Positions 46,593 through 60,409 of a stretch of 64,000 nucleotides of DNA are shown piece after piece (position 1 is the first letter of the stretch; every line of letters begins with the position of its first letter). A model generated the notes under the pieces. It saw only the letters and a list, made by a program, of their open reading frames with translations, was not told the origin of the DNA and searched no databases. The stretch lies in the NCBI GenBank assembly GCA_016946835.1, contig JACVTC010000066.1:786001-850000 (forward strand), in the 5' to 3' direction. This DNA comes from Neocallimastix lanati (nom. inval.). Lineage: Eukaryota; Neocallimastigomycota; Neocallimastigomycetes; Neocallimastigales; Neocallimastigaceae. The position numbers and the translations under genes are program-made.

Positions 46593-49098
46593 AATATATT
46601 TTATTGGTGTAATAATAAAATTAATTATTTTATATATTTATGATATATTATTTTTATTTTTTAATTTCTATTAAAATTCTTAATTTATTACACATAATAA
46701 TATAATGTTAATATTATTAATAATATTAATAATAATATTATTCTTTTATTAAAAAAAACTATCTATTATATTATAATTGTTTTATTTCAGAAATAGCATT
46801 AGAAATAAAATTTATATATACTACCAAAATTATATATAAATATAAATAATAAAATAAAAAATAGGAATTCTTTATTAATATCAAATATAAACTAAATTAG
46901 TTTTAATAAAATTTATTTATATAAATATAAATTAAAATCAAAAAGACATAATACTTTAAATTTAAAATAAAGAAAATAAGATTTCTATAAATTTATGTTA
47001 TAAAGTTAATAGATTAGACTTAAAAATAGCTAGAATATATTTTATTTAAATATAATAACCTTTAAATTATATTAAAAATAATTAAAAAAAAAATAAAAAT
47101 AAAAAACAATAATAAAAATAGATATTTTTTTAACAATAAATTAAAAATATTATATATTTAATAAAATTAAAATTATAAAAGAAAAATTTCACTAATTTGA
47201 AAAAGTATAAACTTTAAAAAAAAAAAATATAAAATAATAAAAATTAGAAACCATTAATAAAGAAAGGAGAATAAAAAAAAAAAAACTATAAAGTATATCA
47301 TAAAACATATTATTATAATTATAAAAGTTTAGTTATTCAATTGATCCAATTAAAAATATTCTTAAAATATACAATTATAATTACCCAATTAATTAAATGT
47401 TTTCTTCCATTATATAGAAAATAAAATATTTTTTTTAAAATAAATTTTTTTTTTAATATTAATTTACGATATTGACATATCTAAAAAAAAAAAAAAAAAA
47501 TAAAATAAAAAATTTAATAAACCATAAACAAAGATAATATAATATATATATATATATATATATATTTCCGGTGTTGTACCGTCCTTGGTTTCTGTTCTAA
47601 CATTATATATATATATAATTGTTTTTCATTTTAATTAATTCAGAAAATAAATAAATAAATAAATAATTATTTATTTATTTATTTTCTGAACAATATAACA
47701 TTTTTATTTCAAATATTAGCAATTTAATATAATTTTATTTCAATTATTCTAAATAATACACTTAAAAAGATAAATAATTAGCTTTTTGTTAATACTCCTT
47801 TTTTTAAAGGTAACATCTTACTCTATTAGTTTTTATTATCATTATCCATTATTCATTGTAATAAAGAATTAATTTTTTTTATAAAAATATCTTGTAATAA
47901 ATTATGTATTATAAAATTAATTCATTATATTTTATTTTAAAATTTGATTCTTCCACTTCATTAGTTTCCTTACTTTAATATAGAAAATAATATATTTAAT
48001 ACTTCTTCAATTTTATATTTTTTTATTTTATTACCTAAAGAATTTTATTCTTTAATATTTTGATGTACTTTTATTATCTCAGTTTAAGTAGTAATTAATT
48101 TGGTTTAATTTTCCTAAATTTTCTCCAATAACTTTTCTTATTATATTAAAATAATTTTTAATTATTACTTTGTATCTAATTGTAAATGTTATTTTTATAT
48201 ATAAATGTTTTTATATATAAACCTTTTTTTTTTTTTATGTATATTTTTATATATAAATGTTTTTTTTTTATGTATATTTTTATATATAAATGTTTTATAT
48301 TTGTATATATATATAAGTATTAACTATTATTTTCATATTTATATATATATATAAATATATATGTATTAACTATTATTTTCATATTTTTTATATGTATATA
48401 AGTATTATCTAATATTTTTTTATGTTTATAAGAAAAAAACTATTATTTTTTTATTTTATACTTTTTTATAACAAAAAAAAATTTAATATTAAATATTTTA
48501 ATATTGAAAAAAAAAAAAAAAAAAAAAAAAATTTTTTTTTGTAATTTATTATAAAATTATAATTTTTATTCATTAAAAATAAATCTTTAAATAATTCTAA
48601 AATATGAATATAATTACTTATAAATAATATATATATTATTATAGTGATATAGAATGAAAATTCATATCTTTAGTCAATATAAAAATTATCATAAATGTAC
48701 TTTTTAAATTAAATGAAATTTTTATTTTTATCGATTATAATTATTATGTACTATAAAATTAAATGATGCAGTTTTTCAAACAAAACAATTTTGTTTTAGT
48801 AAAATACACTTGAATAAATTTATGGAAAAAAGTTGATACATATTTATTTTATTTTATTGAAAATTAGCATAAAAACAGTTTTTTATGTAAATAATTTATT
48901 TTTTTCTTTTATATTTATTTAAGAAATATTATGATATTTTCTACATTTAGTTTTTTTTTTAATAACTTTAATTATAATATAATTATTATTCTTTATTAAC
49001 TTTTACTTTTAAATATTTTGTATCATTTCTTAAAAAAAAAAAAATTTGAAAATTTTTATTTAAATGTGAATAAATTAAACTTTCTAATAAATGTAAAT
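46593..49098. other. Intergenic, AT-rich, with simple repeats
   Basis: No gene recognised. The region just upstream of the RGS gene presumably holds its promoter, but no motif is convincing. There is an (AT)n block at 47540-47563 followed by a short less AT-rich stretch, an inverted repeat TTCAGAAAATAAAT/ATTTATTTTCTGAA at 47639-47690, and tandem units containing TTTTATATATAAATG at 48190-48300. Confidence 0.6.
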
Positions 49099-50060
<962 letters not shown>

Positions 50061-50447
50061 CAAATAGGTGTAGTTAACATATATGTATATTTAATAATAA
50101 TTATTAAACATTAAATTTTATGTCTTTTTGATAATAATTATTTTTATTTTATTTTATTTTATTTCAATATATATTATTATAATTATAATAATTATAATTC
50201 TTCAATTCATATAAAACTTATATAGTTCTATATATTAGAATATATAATTAATATATTACCTATTTCTTATAAATAGATTAAATTATTAAATTATTTATAT
50301 TAGAAAATCTTGTAAAATTTTAGGATTTAGAATTATCATTTTAATTGTACAAATATTATAATTTTATTAATAAATTTTACTAAACAACCATTATTTAAAA
50401 AAAAACTCACTTCTTATAAATTATTGCACATAAAAGTCCCACATATC
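50061..50447. repeat. Second copy of the 353-bp repeat found in pol of element A
   Basis: Collinear with 6564-6916 over its whole length with many small differences. The match continues about 18 bp past the insertion point into pol sequence (ATAAAAGTCCC then ATATCA), then stops. The left flank does not match pol. It may be a decayed piece of a related element that carried the same insert, or show site preference of the insert. Confidence 0.7.
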
Positions 50448-50939
50448 AAAATATGGCTCATATGACATGAAAAAAAAACATTTATCTAATAACCTGATAT
50501 AATAAATTTATGTAATAAAAAAAAAAAAAAAAAGTAAAAATATAATAATTGTTTTATTTAAAAACGAATATAAGAAGTAATTTATAAAATTTATTAATAA
50601 ATAATAAAATAAAATGTTAAGATAATAATAATATTATAATTGTATTCAATAAATGTTTTAATATGAAAAAATATTATAATAAATTAAATGATTAATAGAT
50701 AAGAATTCAAGGGATTACTTCTAACAATGAAATAACATGAATAAAATTTAAAATTTAAATAAAGTTTAAAGGAAAACTCAATCAACAAATAAAAATACAC
50801 TTAATCATTAAACAACAATAAAACATGTCATATGACAACGTATAACACTAAAAGCATACCAATAGATTTTAACAGATAAAGGATTAATAATCAATATCGT
50901 AAAAACATTTAAGGAAAAAAAAATAACAAAAAACTTGCA

Positions 50940-52263
50940 AATTTTTAATTATAAAAGGAAGACAGCGGCTCACTAACTATAGAACATATTAGAAAAAACA
51001 TTTACAAGAAGCTCTAAAAAAAGAAGACTCAAATTACAAAATACAATGAAGATCAGGATCAGGATATAAATGTTTTCATGGTTATCTTGAAAAATACTTT
51101 TGATAAACTAAAGAATATTGACCATGACATTCAACATAAAAGCTGGAATCCTTAAAAGGTCTCATCAGAAAAATTTCAAGTTCATAGACGTATTTCAGCT
51201 TAAAAACAAATTGGATCAAATTATGTTCTTATATCAAATAAATCATTCAAGAAATAATATTTTCAAACTTAAAAGAAATAAATAATATTGAATGTACATA
51301 TAAGCCAATATTTTTAGCAGAACAGGATTACTACTCAAAATTCAACAAAGAAAAAGAAACTCAAATGCACACTTTAGACCAAAATATAAAAATGGAAATT
51401 GATTATCCAATCTGAAATATATTTTTATATTTCAGATTGGATAATCAATTTCCTTAAGTATCTCTAAGTCAATAAACTTACTTTCAAATACACAAAATCG
51501 TGATGAATAAATCATTCTTTCAAATGGAAAAGTAGTATCATCTAAAATTAGAGGAAATTTCATTGGATATATTAATAATAATAAAATTATATTGAAGGAT
51601 GTTTGTTACGTACCTAATATAACTAAAAATATAATCCCAGTAGCGAAACTTATCATTCATCAATATAAAATTATTTTTCATAATTACTAAATGTTTTAAA
51701 CTCCACTACATACAATCAACATAGAAACAGAATTGTAAAATGTGTATTCAAACAGCAATAACATATTCAATATATGATTATTAAATAAGAAAGAAAATTT
51801 TAATAAAAAAAATTTTTTTTATTATTTTTTATTATTTAAATTCTACGCAGGGTTGATATAGTATTAATATTTAAAAAAAATATTTTATTAAAAATGAAAT
51901 TTTATTATTAAATATAAATTAAAATAAAAAAAAACACAAAGAAAAGAATATTTTTTTATTAAGAATTTTACTCATATTGAAATCAATTTACTATACCTTA
52001 ACTTTGTACACGAGACCTGACATAATATTCACAGTAAGCAAAGCAGTTAGAAAAAAAAATAATAATCCCACTTTAAAATATTTGGAATAATCTGACGAGA
52101 ATTTTTCAGATACTTTAATGGTACTGAAAATTACGGAATAAAATTCTCAAAGCATCATACCTTGTAAGCATTTACAGATGCTGACCTTTGTCAGTGATTT
52201 GGATATGAGTAAAAATCTACATTTAGTTTCTTTGATAATGATAAACAATTTCCCCACCAGATT

Positions 52264-52270
<7 letters not shown>
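50940..52270 (+). pseudogene. Decayed Ty1/copia remnant (gag, protease, RNase H pieces)
   Basis: Fragments recognisable on the plus strand, each interrupted by stops: a gag-like stretch at 51040-51410 (DINVFMVILKNTFDKLKNID); a protease or downstream gag-pol stretch at 51525-51690 (GNFIGYINNNKIILKDVCYV, then PNITKNIIPVAKL), which fits the copia LxDVxYVP..NL pattern; and an RNase H stretch at 51985-52260 (LCTRPDIIFTVSKAV, then AFTDADLC and KSTFSFFDND) parallel to the copia copy at 1200-1480. Integrase and most of RT are missing. No LTRs seen. Confidence 0.65.
51394..51453. repeat. Perfect 28-bp palindrome with a 4-bp spacer
   Basis: GGAAATTGATTATCC and further bases are mirrored exactly as GGATAATCAATTTCC, giving two 28-bp arms around TTTT. 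It lies inside the copia remnant, between the gag-like and protease-like parts. An inverted duplication of one short segment is the likely origin. Confidence 0.95.
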
Positions 52271-52295
<25 letters not shown>

Positions 52296-52413
52296 TTGTA
52301 AGAGGCTGGTCTGTCTTCACTGCATTTTCAGGGTGCCTCCTTTGGTTAGTTTAAGTTTATATTGTCGGAAATAGTCAATTTTTATTGAATAGCTCACCAG
52401 AGGTATAACTTTT

Positions 52414-52460
<47 letters not shown>

Positions 52461-53359
52461 AGAGAGAGTCAGTAGATCCACACATCAAGAATGGTGTTTT
52501 ATTTTTATTTTTATTTTTATTTTTATTTTTTTTATTTTTATTTTTATTTTTATTTTTATTTTTATTTTTTTTTATTTTTATTTTTATTTTTATTTTTATT
52601 TTTTATTTTTTTTTTTTTTTTTGGAATAATCACCCTAAATGATTTGGAATATTAAACAAAAAATATTCTCATTCTCATTCTTTTTTTTTTTTTTTTTTTT
52701 TTTTTAAAGAATCTAAATCAATAATATCCTTCATCTTTTCTACCAAGAAGGAAGTGATAGTAGTTGGTACCACGTCACCTATATATATTTTACACATTAA
52801 TTATTCAAAAAAAAAAAAAAAAAAAAAAAAAAATTACTAATAATATCATAATTTTCGCCAATTGAAACCTATTTTACTACATCCCAAGTAATGATGCTAT
52901 TATTTTCACTATCACTAATATGAATTTGTTTCAATTAGATAATTTATATGACTTTTAATATAGAGAAGCAATTCTTGACGGTTATTTGAAACCCACAACT
53001 TTATAAATTTTATTAAAAATACATTAGTACATAAAAATTTTATTCAATATATATTTATTTCTACGCTTTCTCCTTTAATAAATTCCATACTTTCTAAAAC
53101 TATACTAATATTTTTTTAATATTCCTTTATATCAAAAACATTAAAAAATATATATAAATATATATATTATTACTTCCTTATTTATTAAAATTAAATTCAA
53201 CCAAAAAAAAAAAAAAAAAAAAAAACTACAATTTTATAATATAAAATATACACAAATATTTCTTTTAATTACAAATAACACATTAGAACACACAATTGAA
53301 AATTTTTAATAAAATAAGAATAAAATATAATATATATATAATTATATATATTTTATTCT
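52271..53359. other. Intergenic, homopolymer-rich
   Basis: Contains long poly-T and poly-A tracts, (TTTTA)n at 52498-52600 and a (GA)n run at 52457. A short less AT-rich piece at 52298-52370 (GTAAGAGGCTGGTCTG) is unidentified. No genes seen. Confidence 0.55.
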
Positions 53360-55189
53360 TTCGGAACGATTAATTTAAATTTTTTTTTTAACTATCCTTC
53401 AAAAATATTTTTAAAAATTTTATTTTATTACTTTTTAAAAATTTTTTTCTTTTTTTAAAGTTTTTTTATTATTTGTCTTTTGTCACTTTTTTTTTTTTTT
53501 TTTTTAAATTTATAATGTTCTTATTTTAAACATTTTTTTTTATTCTCACAAAAAATTTTATAGGTTGAATATTTATTCTATTTTATTTTAAATCGTCCTT
53601 TTTTCTTTCTATATTAAACCCATTTTTTTTTTTTCAATTTAAAATAGTATTTAATTAGATTCAAATAAAAGGTTCAATCATTTTAATTTTAATTTTTTTT
53701 TTTTTTTTTAGATATCATTTAATAGTAATTTTAACATATCATAACATAGTAATATATACTTTTTATTTTGTATTTTGATTATTTTATTTTTAGTTTTTTT
53801 TTTTTTTTAATTTGTTTTATTCTTTTTTTAATAAGTTTCCCTTTTCTTTCACTTATAAAAAGAACTTTGATTTGACATAATTCATAAATCAATAATAATA
53901 AATTAATATTATATATATAACATTCTTATTTTCTTTTTTGATTTTCTTTTTTCTTCTCTTAAAGCTTCATAAATTAATAATCCCATTATATATAAAGAAC
54001 TTTAATCAAGAGCTACGATCAAAAAAAAGAGAACGTCTTCTATATTATAAAAATTACCGCATTTTTTTTTATATAAAAAAAAAAAAAAAAATAAAAATTT
54101 GCATCATACTTCTTATTTCTATAATATAAAACTTTTTAAGAAAATAAAAAAAAAAAAATTTTAAAAGAGATAGCCACGGGATTTCAAAATTAACTTTTAT
54201 TTTTTTCTCTTCCTTTTTTTTTTTTTTTCTTTTTTTCCTCCTTGACTATTCCAATAAAACTTCCAGCAAATAGAACGGTAGTAATCCCTTTTTTTCATTC
54301 CTTTTCATTTAAAGTTTCATTACCAAATTATAAAAAAAAAAAGACTTTCTTTTTTTTTCTTAGATACTATCCCATCTTGAAAAACTTTCTTTTTTTCCTC
54401 CTTTCATTTTTCTTCGAACATTTATGGACAGTATATAAAAAAAATTCTTCTTTTCCTTTTTATTATTTCCTTAATTCACAAGTATTAAGGATATCTTTCT
54501 TTTTTTTTCCCTTTTGGTACTTTAAACAAAGTTCACTTCCATTTTTAAGAATCAGGACTAACACATTTTATCGCATTTTTTTTTTATATATATATAATAA
54601 TTTCTACTACTTATCAACTCATAAATTATTTTCTATATATATATTTTTTAACTCCCTTTTTTTTTTTTTTTTTTTTTGACTTGAAAAAGTGAAGATTTAA
54701 CCTAATACATTTTCAATCCTTTTATACTTTTTTTTTTTTCATTTAATTAAATAATTTATAATATAAGAGTTTCTTTTTTTTTTTTTTTTTTTATTATAAT
54801 ATATTTAATATAATATTAAATATATAATTTTATATATATGTTATTTACTGTTTAATAATTATATCACCAAGAAAAAAAAAAAAGTTAATAATTATCATCA
54901 TAATCATAATTAAAAAAAACAATTTTTTTTAATAATTAATTTCTTAAACCAGTTGATTAATTTCACCAATTTAATTAAACTTTAAAATAAAATCTTAATT
55001 TAAATTATTTTTTAAATTATTAATTTTAAAAAATAATTATAATAATAATATTATTATTTACTATAATTATAATTATTCATAATTATTCATGTAATTTTTA
55101 AAAAAAAATTATTCATTTTAAAAGCGGTATTAAGAAATTTTAAACTCATATATAAAAGATTTTATATAGATATAAATTCTTATTCCATA

Positions 55190-55239
55190 TAATATCTTTT
55201 TGTATATATATATATATATATAAAGATATTATATGGAAT
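55190..55239. repeat. Hairpin in the foldback spacer
   Basis: TTCCATATAATATCTTT is mirrored by AAAGATATTATATGGAA around an (AT)n loop. Confidence 0.85.
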
Positions 55240-55607
55240 GAACAATCATAATCTTAATCTATCAATTTTAAAGCACTATCAAAATAAAATTATTTTATAA
55301 TTAGTAATAATTAAATCATAGGATAATAAGGAATTAAGATATTTAAAAACTAGATCATAGGATAATAAAACTTAAGATATTAAAATATTTTAAAAATAGA
55401 AAGAGATCAAAGATTTAACTATCAATTTTTTAAAAGCATGAACTGTATCCTAAATCCAATATTAATTAAATAAAATATAAAATAATAATAATCATAATAA
55501 AATAGAATTATTGAAACTTATTAAATAATTTTTTTTTTTTTGAATGTTTTTTTTTATAATTAATTTTGTATCTAGAATTATTATTTTAAATCCTATTTGT
55601 TTTCTAC

Positions 55608-55643
<36 letters not shown>

Positions 55644-55793
55644 TGCTCTTAAAGAAATCTTTTTTTATTATACATTTTAAATAATTAAATAAATTTGTTA
55701 AAAGTCATATGAACACATACAATAGAAAAAAAAAAAAAAAAACTTTTAATATAGTAATGTATGGTGTATGTTATATTCATTAATTAAAATATT

Positions 55794-55826
<33 letters not shown>

Positions 55827-56410
55827 ATAAAAATAATTTAATGATATAAAGATGTTTTGATATTTGCTATTAATATTTTTAAATAATAATAATAATAAAA
55901 AAAAAAAAATTTTTTTGAATTGAAATGACTAAATTAAAATTTTTATTAAATTAAAAAAAAAAAAAAAATTAATTAAAAAAGTTAAAATCAATAAAATAAA
56001 ATAGAAAAAAAAAATTTTTTTTTTATTAAATTTAAAATGAAAAAAGTAATAATTATTATAATAATAATAATAATAATTAATAAATACTACTTTTTTTTTA
56101 TTGAAAAAAGAAGATGATTTATTTCACCATGAATAAAAAAATATTATTGCATTATTGAATCTTTTAAAGTAAAGTAAAAAAATAAAAAAAAATTGAAATA
56201 AAATGAATTCTTTTTTAATATAATTAGATTAGGATACAAATATTAACTATCAACTATTAATACTTTAATAAAAGTTTGATCTTTATTTATTTTTTTTTTT
56301 TTTTAAACTAATATATATAATATGTTTCTACTATCTAATCAATTAACAATTAAAAAATAAAATAAAATAAAATAAAATAAATATAAATTTATTACAATTA
56401 AAAATTTAAA

Positions 56411-56441
<31 letters not shown>

Positions 56442-56527
56442 GCATATACAATTAATACACTATAAATGTTTAGTTTTTATTTTTATTTTTATTTTTTTTT
56501 TTTTTTTTTTCATAGTTATTACAATAT

Positions 56528-56590
56528 TACAATTCAATTTCATAAATTACAATTTCATATATTACAATTTCATATATTACAATTTCATAA
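56528..56590. repeat. 18-bp tandem repeat
   Basis: TTACAATTTCATATA-type units repeat about four times with small changes, inside the foldback spacer. Confidence 0.75.
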
Positions 56591-58490
56591 AATTTCTAGA
56601 GGAGTTAAAAAAAAAAATATTTTTTTTTAAACTTTCATTAAAAAAAAAAAAAAAGATGAATTCTTTAATAAGATTTTAAAAAAAAAATATTAATGTAAAA
56701 AAATCATTAAATTAATTTAAAAATAAAATAAAATAAAATAAAATAAAAAAAAGTAAAAGTCATTTAAAGTTCAATTAAGAGATGAATTTAAATAATAAAA
56801 TTAATTTCTAGAATTAAATGATGATGATTAAGAGTTTTATTTCGGAATAAGAAAATAATTACATATTAAAAAAAAAAATAAAAAATAAATAAATAATAAT
56901 AATAATTAATTTTTTTTATTAATAATTATTACCTATAATGATATAAATCTTAAAAATTAATAATGATGCTGTAATTAATTAATTTTATAAAATCTTTTAT
57001 TATATTCTTTACTTTTTTTTTTTTTTTTTTTTAATTGATAGAAGAATTAATTACAATATATGAAATTAATATATTATTATGTAATTAAAAAAAAAAGGAA
57101 AGGAAAAAAAAAAGTATAAAAATAATGAAAATGTATTAAAATTATTCTTCACTTTTTGAAGTCAAAAAAAAAAAAAAAAAAAAAAGGGAGTTAAAAAATA
57201 TATATATAATGATTTATAATTTTTAAATTGATAAGTAAGAAATTGTTATGAAAAAAAATTTATAATAAAATGTATTAGTGCCTTAAGATAAAAGAAGAAA
57301 GTAAAGTACTTTGAAGTTCCAGAAAAATAAGCAAAAAAAAAAAAAGAAGAAGAGTAAGGATACCCAGAATAAAGGAAAAGGCTAATGAAAAAAAATTTTT
57401 TTTATTTATCTCCTATAAATGGTTGTAAAAAAAAAAAAAAGGAAATTAAAAACTCTTCAAAATTTTTTTTTTATAGTAAAGAATATGGAAACTTTTTAAT
57501 GAAGAAATGAAAAAAGTATTGCTACCGTTCTATCTTTTATGTTAAACTAAAGTTTTATTGGAATAGTTTAAGGAAGAAAAAAAAAGAAGAAAATTCATTT
57601 GAAATCCTGAAGCTATTTTTTTTTTTTTATTTTCTTTAAAAAAAATTTTTATATTATAAAAGGAAGAATGATATTGAATTTTTTAGAAGGAAAAAAGAAA
57701 TATCGTAATTTTTATAATATAAGATGCCATTCTCTTTTTTGACCATAGTTATTGAAGTTCTTTTATTAGAAAGAAAAGGAGGTGACTAAAGGATGGAAAA
57801 GAAGAAATTGAAGAAAATAAATTTGAAATTTTTATGATGATTTTTAATTATTAATTTATTAATTAAGATCAAAAAAAAAAAAAAAAAATAAAAAGTTCTT
57901 TTTATAAGTATTGAAAAGGGAGACTTATTAAAAAAGAATAAAATAAACAAAAAATAAAAATTAAAATCAAAATAAAATTAAAAAAGTATATTACTATATT
58001 ATGATATGTTAAAATTACTATTAAATGATATCCATAAAAAAAAAAAAAAAAGAACCAAAATTAAACCCAAAATAAAATTAAAAAAATATATTACTATATT
58101 ATGATATGTTAAAATTACTATTAAAAGATATCCATAAAAAAAATTTAAAAAAAAAATATGGAAACTAAAAATAAAAAAGAAAAATAAATAAAAATTATAA
58201 ACAAAAGAACATTTGAACCCTTCATTAAAAATTTATTAGACACTATTTTTGTATAAAAAAAAATGGGTTTAATAAAAGAAAAAAAAAATGAAGATTTTAA
58301 ATTTAAAAAATAAATATGCAAATATAAAAATTTTTGAAAATAAAAAAAAAGTTTTTTTAATAATAGTATTAAAAAAATTGATATATAAAAGAACAAAACA
58401 AAAAAAAAATTTTAAAAAGTAATAAAAGAAATTTATAAAAATGTTTTTTGAAGGATAGTTTAAACAAAAAATTTAATTAATTCGTATCGT

Positions 58491-59040
58491 AAAATCATAT
58501 TGTATATTTACAATTTTGTGTTTTATTATGTGTCTTTTAATTTAATGTGTTAAAATGAAAATATTGAAAATTTAAAAGAGATATATGTCATAGTATATAT
58601 TGTGTAATGTGTTATTTCGAATTGCTATTATGATAACATTAGATATACATTTATTATATTTAATATATGTGAAGTATAAAAAAAAAGTATTGATTTGTGA
58701 TAAAAATTTTATACTCTCTAAATTGATTTAAACCTAAAGTAATTCAGAAAATATGGGTTTAAAGCTAAATAAATTTTTATATATTTATTTTAAAACACAA
58801 TTAGAAATGGTAGATTTTGAAAGATAAAAATAAAACAAATTATGATATTATTTTAGATATTATAGAGTCTGCTCTATTGATTTTTAAATGATAAATTTCT
58901 TTTTGTTAAAATTTTCTAAATATATATATATATATATTTTTTTTTCTTAATAATACCATGATTAAAATGGTCCTTTAATCTAATTTTTTTTTTTTTTAAA
59001 TATAAAGATAGATAGACAGATAGATAGATTATAGAATATT
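58491..59040. other. Intergenic, AT-rich
   Basis: No gene recognised. A GATA microsatellite (ATAGATAGACAGATAGATAG) lies at 59007-59030. Confidence 0.5.
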
Positions 59041-59881
59041 TCTGATAGTTTTACTATGTTTTCTCCTTGATTTTCCTTACCAAAACAAATCCCGAGCAGG
59101 GTGTACTCGATTTATGTATAATAAATCGCCTGCAAGGGGATTTAACTTTACTCTTATAAAGTAGATCCACAGTACTGGTGCAAAATAGTAGTAAAGTTAT
59201 ATTTTGTGTTAATTACAGCTTTCTGTGATTCTGATGATAATCGATGGTTATCCTTTCTAAAGTGGCTTCTAGTACGAAGAGAGAATACTGGAATACTGGA
59301 AGACTGTAGAAAGTGAACTTGATGTTTTATATTGTCTTAAACTGGATATGTAGTAATATTGGAATTGTATAATTAATAATATCATGTAGTTTCTACATAT
59401 TATCATTGTAATGAATCTATTGTATTTTTTACTTTAGCATTATTTTGTATATGTATTTTTCTATAGTATTATTTATCTATTGGCCAGCAATGGTCTTTGT
59501 TCAATAGGTTCAAATCGAATCGTACTACTACTAACAAGAGCGTCAATGCTGAAGAAACAGTAAGACAGGCCAGCAGGGCTAGCGCAACCAATGAAGATCA
59601 TAATTTTGTATCTTAAAATTATGATTAACATTGTGAAGTCAAAATTAATGATTATACTTCAGTATAATAATGCCCTTGTGAAGTCTTACAGATATCAATT
59701 AAATGAAACTAGAATATATTATACCATTATTTTATTTTATTTTATTTTGTGTTTTATTTTTTGTTTATTTTTTTATCTTTTTTTTACTTTTATTACATGT
59801 ATTTTATCATATATTTAACTAATAAAGATGAAACAAGTTTGCTGCCGTTAAAAAAGAAAAAAAAGAAAAAAAAAAAAAAAA
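59041..59881 (+). other. Less AT-rich unidentified segment ending in poly-A
   Basis: About 840 bp with clearly lower AT than its surroundings, no long open frame, and an A-rich tail from 59849 to 59882. It holds hairpins CGATTTAT/ATAAATCG (59108-59128) and ATCATAATTTT/AAAATTATGAT (59597-59625). The tail and lack of coding suggest the 3' end of a non-LTR element or a SINE. A GGTTCAAATCG motif at 59506 resembles a Pol III B box, but no matching tRNA fold is visible. Identity is open. Confidence 0.4.
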
Positions 59882-59882
59882 A

Positions 59883-60409
59883 TAGTATTATTTATACTTT
59901 CATGTAACTATTGTAAAACGGAAATGTAGGAGATTGATTCACTCCAAAGCTTGTGTTTAAGACATTATTTAACTGATAGGAATCTTTTTATAGTCTTTCA
60001 CTACTAACATTATTTATATATACATTTCAGTTTATTTATGATTACATTAGAGAAAATTATTTTATCAATCAAAGCTTTACAAATCGAATAGAATTTCAGA
60101 AACTCCAAAGTTAACAGAAAATACATAACAGAAAAAAAAAAAAAAAAAAAGAGTTTATTCATTATTTAAATAACAGGAAAAAAGATATTATTCATTTCTA
60201 CAAAATTCTTAAGTTGTTCATTTTATTTAAACTTAATTACTCCACGAAGATAGGATCTTCATTTTTTATTATTTTTTTTATTTATATTTTTCTATTTAAT
60301 TATATATATATATATATATATTTTTTTTTTTATTTATATTTCTTAGTTTTTAGTATTTTAGTTTTCATTGTTTCATTTTTTTAAATTGTAGTTTTTTAGT
60401 TCATTATGG
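59883..60409. other. Intergenic
   Basis: AT-rich, with poly-A (60130-60149) and (AT)n (60301-60320) tracts. No gene recognised. Confidence 0.5.

Larger units (their letters stand above)
53360..58490. repeat. Foldback structure: inverted arms of 1.3-1.4 kb around a spacer of about 2.3 kb
   Basis: The left arm (about 53390-54740) and right arm (about 57100-58460) are inverted copies. Anchors: AACTATCCTTC at 53390 with GAAGGATAGTT at 58450; 53711-53760 with 57985-58032 (and a second tandem copy at 58086-58132); CTATTCCAATAAAACT plus AGAACGGTAG near 54245-54280 with 57518-57569; GAAAAAGTGAAG near 54683 with CTTCACTTTTTGAAGTC near 57147. The arms are diverged, mainly in homopolymer length. No protein is encoded. 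It could be a foldback transposon or an old inverted duplication. Confidence 0.8.

Noticed and set aside
54242-54679. A 145-residue open frame in the left foldback arm
   Set aside because: Built from poly-T tracts. The mirrored arm at 57100-57570 does not keep a matching frame.
59229-59260. A hammerhead ribozyme core (CTGATGA)
   Set aside because: The motif is followed by a short stem, but the required GAAA and the other stems are missing.
59470-59516. A tRNA-derived SINE head (TGGCCAGCAATGG and GGTTCAAATCG)
   Set aside because: The boxes are too close together and no cloverleaf can be drawn. Kept only as a hint for the unidentified segment.
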